From NCBI GenBank assembly GCA_002359495.1, contig DENB01000108.1, positions 1 to 9,927 on the forward strand: a stretch of DNA of 9,927 nucleotides, given 5' to 3'. Positions within the stretch are counted from its first letter, which is position 1, and every line of letters begins with the position of its first letter. Shown here in pieces: positions 1-4,258 of the stretch. The position numbers were made by a program, and so were the translations under genes. The notes below the pieces were generated by a model, which was not told the origin of the DNA, ran no database searches, and saw nothing but the letters and a program-made list of their open reading frames with translations. Origin of the DNA: Enterobacteriaceae bacterium UBA2655. Its GTDB lineage: Bacteria > Pseudomonadota > Gammaproteobacteria > Enterobacterales > Enterobacteriaceae.

Positions 1-419
1 TGGGTCAATTTGTATACAGTCCATCCACAAAAGGATTCTACCCATCAGACGAGGAAGGGCAGCAGCCGTATGTTGAGGCCGATTCCCTGCCTGATGATCT
101 GACAGAAATATCAGATGAAAAGTACAACGAATTCTTCGGACCGCCTGAGGGGTATTATTCGGTATTCGATGAGCAGGGACCGCGCATTGAGAAGATCCCC
201 GAGCCGGATTATGTGGCGATCGCCGAAACGCAGCGCGAGTCGCTGCTGGCCGAAGCCACTACTGCAATCACCGTATGGCAGACCAAGCTGCTTATGGGGC
301 GGAAATTAACGGCTGACGAAACAGAGAAGCTTAATGCCTGGATGGACTACATCGACGTCTTGAACGATACCGATCTTAGCGATGCTCCAGATGTTCGATG
401 GCCGACAAAGCTAGATTAA
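1..419 (+). CDS. tfa: Phage tail fibre assembly protein (Tfa family), 5' edge cut by window
   Basis: The frame runs from the window edge to a TAA at 417-419. Tfa proteins are chaperones that help phage tail fibres fold and assemble, and often act on the tip that binds the receptor. The N-terminus reads GQFVYSPSTKGFYP, the usual opening of this family, and the C-terminus has the typical pattern WMDYIDVLNDTDLSDAPDVRWP. Bases 1-2 are TG, so the start codon may be an ATG that loses only its first base at the window edge; the protein would then be about 139 residues. An internal ATG at 213 would remove the conserved N-terminus and is not the start. Family membership is recognised from sequence; the fibre gene it serves would lie upstream, outside the window. 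Confidence 0.88.
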   Translation, partial: GQFVYSPSTKGFYPSDEEGQQPYVEADSLPDDLTEISDEKYNEFFGPPEGYYSVFDEQGPRIEKIPEPDYVAIAETQRESLLAEATTAITVWQTKLLMGRKLTADETEKLNAWMDYIDVLNDTDLSDAPDVRWPTKLD

Positions 420-439
420 AAAAGCCCCGGCGACGGGGC
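418..439 (-). terminator. Rho-independent terminator, leftward
   Basis: On the - strand a perfect 6-bp GC stem, GCCCCG and CGGGGC with a 4-base loop (424-439), is followed by six T residues (418-423). There is no T run on the + strand, so it acts on leftward transcripts. It lies just past the tail fibre assembly stop codon and would keep leftward transcripts of the accessory genes from running into the tail genes. Confidence 0.75.
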
Positions 440-475
440 AGAGGTATAACGCGCCTATCAAAGGCATTAACACAC

Positions 476-509
476 AAAAAAGCCCGTCACTCGAGGAGAG
501 ATGGCGGGC
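476..509 (-). terminator. Second leftward rho-independent terminator
   Basis: On the - strand GCCCGCC pairs with GACGGGC (482-488 with 503-509, one G-U pair) across a 14-base loop and is followed by six T residues (476-481). Together with the hairpin at 424-439 it forms a tandem terminator for the leftward unit that starts at the LexA-box promoter near 1420. Confidence 0.65.
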
Positions 510-648
510 AACGTGGTAGGAAGTGAGTCATTATTGAGTCCTTTTTTCACCATACCATTTAGACAGTAGATTTACAGGCTCGACAAAGCCTGGCAGCCAA
601 CCCAGATGATGCAAGCGTAAGCGGATGAAAAAACCGGCGGCGAGGCCA
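510..648. other. Non-coding or degenerate stretch after the membrane protein gene
   Basis: No convincing gene is seen here. One - strand frame stays open from 648 to 531 and reads protein-like (for example FFIRLRLHHLGWLPGFVEPV), but it has no start of its own and enters the membrane protein gene in another frame. It could be the tail of a decayed gene. A small perfect inverted repeat, CAGGCT/AGCCTG, lies at 575-592 without a T run. Confidence 0.3.
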
Positions 649-1095
649 TCAAACCTTTCTGTACTTTGAGTACAAATCCCAGAAGGGAAATAAAACTCTT
701 GAAAGTAAAACGCCAAATATAACTCCTGCCAAAATATTTCCACTCCCTGACTTTGCTATTATTTCAAAAAGATTCCCCGCCTTTCCGTAATATTCAAGTG
801 ATATGTAAGCAACAATTAAAGTGCAAATTGCGAGGAAGTTTGCAAAAGAATCAATAATGGCTTTTAAACGCTTCTGAAAGTTTGGAGATCTACCATAGCT
901 AAGGTAAATTGTCATAAGATAAGCAAAGCAAACATAGCCAGCACTAAATAAAGATATCCAAGCAGACTTATGCTCGTTTCCGAATCTATCAAGGAAAAAT
1001 ATTGCGATTAGAGTAAAGAATCCCATTGATAATATCCAATACTCTATAGTTTTTTGAACATCCTTTGGCATGCATTCCATTCCTTCGGCATTCAT
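649..1095 (-). CDS. Prophage-borne four-helix membrane protein, function unknown
   Basis: The 148-residue product is not recognised. Four hydrophobic segments are visible at about residues 19-35, 44-66, 83-102 and 120-138, with a short charged N-terminus and a basic C-terminus (SKYRKV), so it is very likely an inner-membrane protein. The start is supported by AGAGGA six bases before the ATG. It lies 29 bases downstream of the 88-residue gene at 1125-1391, with no terminator between them, so both probably share the LexA-controlled promoter at 1419-1447, and transcription would stop at the tandem terminators at 476-509 and 418-439. The gene is AT-rich compared with the chromosome. A role in superinfection exclusion, host-envelope change or lysis would suit its place, but nothing in the sequence decides between these. 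Confidence 0.75.
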   Translation of the reverse strand: MNAEGMECMPKDVQKTIEYWILSMGFFTLIAIFFLDRFGNEHKSAWISLFSAGYVCFAYLMTIYLSYGRSPNFQKRLKAIIDSFANFLAICTLIVAYISLEYYGKAGNLFEIIAKSGSGNILAGVIFGVLLSRVLFPFWDLYSKYRKV

Positions 1096-1124
1096 AACTA
1101 TCCTCTTTTATTGTTGATGGTTTT

Positions 1125-1391
1125 TCATTCAAGGATTGTGATGTGGGGATGATGACGGCCCGCGTCAATCTCATTTGCACACCTCAAAAGCTCCTTCGCC
1201 AACTCTCTCGCCATATCCGCACGGATACTGATCGCCAAATCAGGAAAAGCCTTTGGGTCATCAATGTAACCCGTCAGTGAATCTTTCATGACTAAATCCA
1301 CAACCAAAAGTCTTCCCCTTGCGCTATAAATCATCCCAAAATCTGTAAGCTCTGGCATTCTTCCAACGCTGGATTCGTCATGCTTAGTCAT
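1125..1391 (-). CDS. SOS-controlled prophage small protein, function unknown (weakly BssS-like)
   Basis: This 88-residue product is mostly soluble in character. It starts MTKHDESSVGRMPEL and has a C-terminal stretch SIRADMARELAKELLRCANE that looks helical. The general layout, a beta-rich front followed by a helix of the type DMARELAKEL, recalls the small BssS family found on phages and plasmids, but the likeness is weak and no function should be taken from it. The ATG at 1391 is chosen because GAGGTG lies just before it; a GTG nine codons upstream (1418) falls inside the LexA box and cannot be the usual start. It is the first gene of a leftward pair with the membrane protein at 649-1095. The LexA box over its promoter predicts induction by DNA damage. 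Confidence 0.75.
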   Translation of the reverse strand: MTKHDESSVGRMPELTDFGMIYSARGRLLVVDLVMKDSLTGYIDDPKAFPDLAISIRADMARELAKELLRCANEIDAGRHHPHITILE

Positions 1392-1402
1392 GCTCACCTC
1401 AA

Positions 1403-1422
1403 TACTGTTTAAAAACACAGTA
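1403..1422 (-). promoter_or_regulatory. LexA (SOS) box
   Basis: TACTGTTTAAAAACACAGTA has the exact LexA core CTGT-N8-ACAG with the flanking TA on both sides; it matches the E. coli consensus at 16 of 20 positions by direct comparison. It overlaps the -10 of the leftward promoter and ends 11 bases before the ATG at 1391, which is the right place for repression. Confidence 0.85.
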
Positions 1423-1447
1423 TCTTAAATCGCTCTAAAATCGTCAA
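1419..1447 (-). promoter_or_regulatory. Sigma70 promoter of the SOS-controlled gene pair
   Basis: On the - strand a -35 of TTGACG (1442-1447) and a -10 of GATACT (1419-1424) are separated by 17 bases. The -10 lies partly in the LexA box. The promoter is downstream of the hairpin that follows the prophage pqqA, so the two leftward units are separate. Confidence 0.7.
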
Positions 1448-1493
1448 GGCTGAGCTTTATTAGAGGTTAGTACATATAGGCGGGTTCTATGAG

Positions 1494-1516
1494 AAATGCC
1501 CGCAGTATCGCGGGCA
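1494..1516 (-). terminator. Hairpin after the prophage pqqA, same as in the host operon
   Basis: On the - strand TGCCCGC and GCGGGCA form a perfect 7-bp stem (1497-1503 with 1510-1516) around a 6-base loop, followed by TTTCTC. It begins six bases after the pqqA stop codon. The host pqqA has the same stem arms at the same six-base distance, with a different loop. Here no pqqB follows, so the hairpin probably ends the transcript. Confidence 0.7.
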
Positions 1517-1522
1517 TTAGCC

Positions 1523-1594
1523 TTAACGGTTAGAAATGTACAGAGTCACTTCAAGACCGAGGCGCAGATCAACAAATTCTGGCTTCTTCCACAT
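1523..1594 (-). CDS. pqqA: Second, prophage-borne PQQ precursor peptide PqqA
   Basis: This 23-codon gene encodes a peptide identical at every residue to the host PqqA at 5432-5503. It starts [10 protein letters not shown] and carries the Glu15 and Tyr19 that PqqE cross-links and that become the PQQ skeleton, in the motif EVTLY. The DNA differs from the host copy at 14 of 72 bases, in 13 codons, all synonymous, so it is neither a recent duplicate nor a decayed one; the peptide has been kept by selection. GAGGA lies eight bases before the ATG, exactly as in the host gene, and the downstream hairpin is also conserved. No pqqB-F genes accompany it, so its product depends on the host PqqD/PqqE/PqqF. 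It lies between the putative integrase sites and the SOS-controlled pair, inside the prophage. No clear promoter was identified upstream. Confidence 0.93.
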   Translation of the reverse strand: MWKKPEFVDLRLGLEVTLYISNR

Positions 1595-1630
1595 GGTACG
1601 TCTCCTCACAGTTATTGACCTAATCCCTCC

Positions 1631-1656
1631 CACCACAAAAATTTGGCCAAGTGGTG
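1631..1656. repeat. Inverted repeat upstream of the prophage pqqA
   Basis: CACCAC (1631-1636) and GTGGTG (1651-1656) flank a 14-base spacer that contains the palindrome TTGGCCAA. It lies between the pqqA start and the direct repeats, so it may be an operator for pqqA or part of the attachment region. No T run follows closely on either strand. Confidence 0.4.
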
Positions 1657-1678
1657 AGTACATAAACGAGTACATAAA
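1656..1678. repeat. Tandem 11-bp direct repeats, likely integrase arm-type sites
   Basis: GAGTACATAAA occurs at 1656-1666 and again at 1668-1678, one base apart. Short tandem repeats of this kind, 60-80 bp from the crossover site, are typical of arm-type sites bound by tyrosine integrases or of excisionase sites. They are about 60 bp from the junction near 1736, which supports an attR assignment. The integrase itself is not in the window, so the role is inferred. Confidence 0.5.
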
Positions 1679-1724
1679 TTGCATGACTCGTTACTTATTA
1701 ACCTTTAAAATCAGAAAGATAATC

Positions 1725-1750
1725 AGTAGTGAATCATAATTTTGACGGTT
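1725..1750. other. Probable attR: prophage-chromosome junction
   Basis: Reading leftward on the - strand, receptor homology runs through the residues QNRQNY, whose Tyr codon is 1736-1738. In YncD/PqqU the next residues are AQDLQLSIRGFG; here the frame instead reads DSLLII and stops at 1691. The crossover therefore lies close to 1736, plus any bases shared between the phage and bacterial sites. The core cannot be defined without the left end. Confidence 0.6.
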
Positions 1751-1993
1751 CTGGATTTGCAGGCCGGGCACGTTGTTCAGGTTTTCGGAGAGGTTTACGC
1801 GCGGCGCGGCCTGACGCATATCTTCACCGCTTACCACGCTAACCGCCGCCGGGGTATCCAGTTCAGAAAGACCGCTGCCTGCCGGCGCGGCGCTGACGAC
1901 CATCGTATCGGAAGCGTTATCCGCAGCCAGTCCGCTCAGCGGCAGCATAAATAGCAACGGAAGCGGCGCCTGACGAAGTAATGCAATTTTCAT
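1736..1993 (-). pseudogene. pqqU: 5' fragment of PQQ outer-membrane transporter PqqU (YncD), broken by the prophage
   Basis: Only 86 of about 700 codons remain. They include a signal peptide (residues 1-23, ending LSGLA), a TonB box around DTMVVSA (29-35) and the start of the plug domain with SELDTPAAVSVVSGEDM and NVPGLQIQNRQNY. These segments match E. coli YncD closely as remembered (for example ELDTPAAVSVV, VPGLQ, QNRQNYAQDLQ). YncD has been identified as PqqU, the TonB-dependent importer of PQQ, and is used as a receptor by some phages. After Tyr86 the frame passes into prophage DNA and ends 14 residues later at 1691. The plug core and the whole beta-barrel are missing, so no working receptor can be made; the rest of the gene should lie beyond the left end of the prophage. 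Placement close to the pqq operon supports the PqqU assignment over other receptors. Confidence 0.85.
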
Positions 1994-2155
1994 AGTGAAA
2001 GACCGTAAAAGAGGCGGGAAAAAAGAACCGTATGGAACATTATGGCGTGCAGGTTAATGTTTTGTCGGGAAAATGAAAAGGAAGACGGCAGAAAACCTTG
2101 TCACACCCACTTACGATTTTTCGCTGAGAGGGAGCGGACCTTTGCTTTAGTAATC

Positions 2156-2177
2156 AAAAACTCAGGCGACACCTGAG
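2156..2177 (-). terminator. Possible leftward terminator
   Basis: On the - strand CTCAGG and CCTGAG form a perfect 6-bp stem with a 5-base loop (2161-2177), followed by five T residues (2156-2160). It lies between the start regions of pqqU and the divergent oxidoreductase gene, so no gene obviously ends here; it may shield pqqU from antisense transcripts or be left over from a lost gene. Confidence 0.4.
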
Positions 2178-2234
2178 GTAAAAATGCGTCATGCTAACGA
2201 TAACGACAACAACATCACCCATGGGGGAATAAAA

Positions 2235-3098
2235 ATGAAACAACCAACGGTTGCGGTGCTGGGCCTTGGCGCGATGGGCCACGCCTTCGCGGCGAATCTG
2301 CTGAAAAACGGCTTTACCGTCTATGGCTGGAACCGCACGCGGGCGCGCGGCGAAGATCTGGTGAGCGCCGGGCTGAAGCTGGAAGAGAGCCCGGAACAGG
2401 CGGTCGCCGGCGTCGATGTGGTCATCGCCATGCTGGCTGACGGCCAGATCACCGAAAGCGTGTTTAAACAGATTGAAATGCCGCTGAAGCAGGGCGCGAT
2501 TGTTTGTCAGATGGGCACCATCGGCACGGAAAAAACCGACGCGCTGATCGCCCGCTTCGCCAGCGCGCGCCCGGATGTGGTCTATATCGACGCGCCCGTC
2601 TCCGGCACCAAAGCGCCGGCGGAAAACGCGCAGATTCTGATCCTGGCAAGCGGCGATAAAGAGAAAGCGCAGGCGCTGGAGCCGGTTTTCGCCGCCATCA
2701 GCAAAGGGGCGCAGTGGCTTGGCGAGGCGGGCGCCGGTTCGCGCATGAAGCTGGTGATCAACAGCTGGCTGATCGGCCTGATGCAGAGCCTGGCGGAGAG
2801 CACCCGTCTGGCGGAAGAGTTTGGCTTCAGCACTGACGACCTCTGGAAAGTGCTGGAAGGCGGCCCGCTGGCGGCGCCTTACGCTAAGGTGAAGCTCGGC
2901 ATGATCGAAAGCGGCGATTTTACGCCGCAGATGCATCTGATCTGGGCGCTGAAGGACGCCAATCTGGCGCTGGACGCCGCAAAGCCCAGCCAGCTTCCGG
3001 CGTTGAAAAACATCGCCGATCTGTGGCAGAAGGCGGTTGATGCAGGCTATGGCGAGCAGGATCTGTCGGTGATTTATCAATACCTGAAAGATAGGTAA
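2235..3098 (+). CDS. NAD(P)-dependent oxidoreductase, beta-hydroxyacid dehydrogenase family
   Basis: The 287-residue protein reduces or oxidises a small beta-hydroxyacid or semialdehyde with NAD(P); the substrate is unknown. It shows the Rossmann motif VLGLGAMG (8-15), NRT at 33-35 after the second strand, which favours NADP, the substrate-binding motif DAPVSG (119-124), and the catalytic segment GAGSRMKLVINSW with Lys172. The length fits the family (3-hydroxyisobutyrate dehydrogenase, tartronate semialdehyde reductase, GLYR types). The start at 2235 is chosen because GGGGGA lies shortly before it and the protein then begins at the Rossmann strand; an ATG at 2184 would add 17 unrelated residues. 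A hairpin at 3105-3129 follows. There is no sign of a direct PQQ role besides position. Confidence 0.88.
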   Translation: MKQPTVAVLGLGAMGHAFAANLLKNGFTVYGWNRTRARGEDLVSAGLKLEESPEQAVAGVDVVIAMLADGQITESVFKQIEMPLKQGAIVCQMGTIGTEKTDALIARFASARPDVVYIDAPVSGTKAPAENAQILILASGDKEKAQALEPVFAAISKGAQWLGEAGAGSRMKLVINSWLIGLMQSLAESTRLAEEFGFSTDDLWKVLEGGPLAAPYAKVKLGMIESGDFTPQMHLIWALKDANLALDAAKPSQLPALKNIADLWQKAVDAGYGEQDLSVIYQYLKDR

Positions 3099-3104
3099 GC
3101 CGCA

Positions 3105-3136
3105 GCCGCCGTCTTCAGCGGTCGGCGGCCTTTATC
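3105..3136 (+). terminator. Probable terminator after the oxidoreductase gene
   Basis: GCCGCCG (3105-3111) pairs with CGGCGGC (3123-3129) across an 11-base loop, followed by CTTTATCTT. The U tract is interrupted. It lies seven bases after the stop codon and separates this gene from the binding-protein gene. Confidence 0.5.
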
Positions 3137-3239
3137 TTCCCGCCTTATGCATTTCCCCGCTAACCACATGAGGAATCGGCATCGGCGTTTTTGCCGTTCC
3201 GGTTTAGGCTGAAACTCTTTCACCTTGAGCGGGAAACCT

Positions 3240-4178
3240 ATGAACAAACTCTCTTTTCTGGCCTTCAGCCTGCTGCTGGCGGGGTTCGCGAGCGCACGGG
3301 CGGAAACGGTCACGCTGCGCATCGCCGATCAAAAGGGCGGGATGCACGCCGAAATGGCGGCGGCGCACAAGCTTGACGATCTCCCTTATAAAATCGAATG
3401 GGCGGAATTTCCCGCCGCCGCGCCGCTGGCGGAGGCGCTGAACGCCGGCGCGGTGGATGCGGGCATCATCGGCGATGCGCCGCTGCTGTTTTCCATCGCG
3501 GCCGGTTCGCAGGTGAAGGCGGTAGGGGTGAGCAAAGCGCAGCCGACCGGCACCGCGCTGGTGGTGGCCCCCGACTCGCCGTTGAAAAGCGCTGCCGACC
3601 TGAAGGGCAAAAGCATCGCCACCGGGCGCGGCTCGATTGGTCATTTTCTCGCGCTTAAGGCGCTGGAGCAGGCGGGCGTCAGCGCCGATGCGGTAACCTG
3701 GCGTTTTCTTACCCCGGCCGACGCGCGCATCGCACTGATGAACGGTTCGGTAGACGCCTGGGCGACCTGGGATCCCTATACCGCGCTGGCGGAGACTACC
3801 CGCAGCGGGCGCGTGCTGGTCAACGGCAACGGGCTGGCGACCGGCAACAGCTTCCTGGCGGCCACCGACGCGGCGATCGGCGATGCGGCGAAGCGCGCCG
3901 CCCTGCAGGATTACCTGAACCGGCTGGCCGAGGCCGATCGCTGGGCCAATAGCCATGTCGACGACTATTCCGCGACGCTGGCGAAAATCATCGGCTTTCC
4001 GCAGGACGCGGCGGGAAAAGCTTTTTCGCGCCGCCAGCCGCGCTGGCAGAGCATTGACGACGCCACTATTCAACAGCAGCAGGAGACCGCCGATTTCTAT
4101 CGCAAAGCAGGGCTGATCCAAAAAGGGCTCGACGTGCAGCCGACCTTTTATCGCGGGTTGCAGATTACGCAACCGTAG
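3240..4178 (+). CDS. Periplasmic substrate-binding protein of an ABC transporter, SsuA-like
   Basis: The 312-residue protein belongs to the SsuA/TauA/NitT type of periplasmic binding proteins, which deliver aliphatic sulfonates, taurine, nitrate or related anions. A signal peptide is clear (1-21, ending ASARA). Segments such as IEWAEFPAAAPLAEALNAG, VDAGIIGDAPLLF, DLKGKSIATGRGS, FLTPADARIALMNGSVDAW and WDPY follow the E. coli SsuA pattern closely. The ATG at 3240 is used; an in-frame TTG at 3225 would add five residues before the signal peptide. No permease or ATPase gene is next to it, so it is an orphan here or serves a transporter elsewhere. The substrate cannot be read from the sequence; sulfonate is the best guess. 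Confidence 0.85.
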   Translation: MNKLSFLAFSLLLAGFASARAETVTLRIADQKGGMHAEMAAAHKLDDLPYKIEWAEFPAAAPLAEALNAGAVDAGIIGDAPLLFSIAAGSQVKAVGVSKAQPTGTALVVAPDSPLKSAADLKGKSIATGRGSIGHFLALKALEQAGVSADAVTWRFLTPADARIALMNGSVDAWATWDPYTALAETTRSGRVLVNGNGLATGNSFLAATDAAIGDAAKRAALQDYLNRLAEADRWANSHVDDYSATLAKIIGFPQDAAGKAFSRRQPRWQSIDDATIQQQQETADFYRKAGLIQKGLDVQPTFYRGLQITQP

Positions 4179-4196
4179 CGATTCGTGCGCTGGCGT

Positions 4197-4225
4197 TTGG
4201 CGAAACCACCGGCGGCGCGTAGCAT
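4197..4225 (+). promoter_or_regulatory. Candidate promoter of the dipeptidase gene
   Basis: TTGGCG (4197-4202) and TAGCAT (4220-4225) are separated by 17 bases, each matching sigma70 at four of six positions. Transcription would start near 4232, leaving either a very short leader before the ATG at 4259 or a leaderless message at the ATG at 4232. Confidence 0.3.
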
Positions 4226-4258
4226 AGCCGGATGTTGTTTCGCCTGCTTCCCTTACCT

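Larger units (their letters stand above)
1..1735. mobile_element. Right end of a lambda-like prophage (left end outside window)
   Basis: The stretch starts in a tail fibre assembly gene, continues with leftward accessory genes under a LexA-type promoter and a second pqqA, and ends with short direct repeats near the point where homology to a chromosomal receptor gene begins (about 1736). The order tail fibre assembly, leftward accessory genes, att is that of the b region beside attR in lambda-type prophages. The DNA from about 690 to 1130 and from 1595 to 1740 is visibly AT-rich, unlike the GC-rich genes to the right. No integrase is visible; in a lambda-like layout it would lie at the other end, beyond the window. 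The exact boundary is uncertain by several bases because the second att site is not available. Confidence 0.8.

Noticed and set aside
1392..1418. Upstream GTG start adding nine residues to the SOS-controlled small protein
   Set aside because: It falls inside the LexA box and lacks a ribosome site, while the ATG at 1391 has GAGGTG just before it.
1691..1735. Treating the 100-residue receptor frame as an intact small gene
   Set aside because: The last 14 residues are prophage DNA read by chance; the protein lacks the plug core and the beta-barrel.
1536..1739. Open + strand frame of 67 codons over the second pqqA
   Set aside because: It lies antisense to pqqA, has no ribosome site or recognisable content, and includes the att region.
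1994..2234. Fur or CRP site before pqqU
   Set aside because: I looked for a Fur-type or TGTGA-N6-TCACA site and found none convincing; a CATAAT at the pqqU side may be a -10, but no fitting -35 was seen.
2154..3080. Long - strand open frame of 308 codons opposite the oxidoreductase gene
   Set aside because: It is a mirror frame caused by high GC in third codon positions; the + strand product has clear Rossmann and catalytic motifs. Similar mirror frames opposite 3240-4178, 6480-7517 and 7504-8646 were dropped for the same reason.
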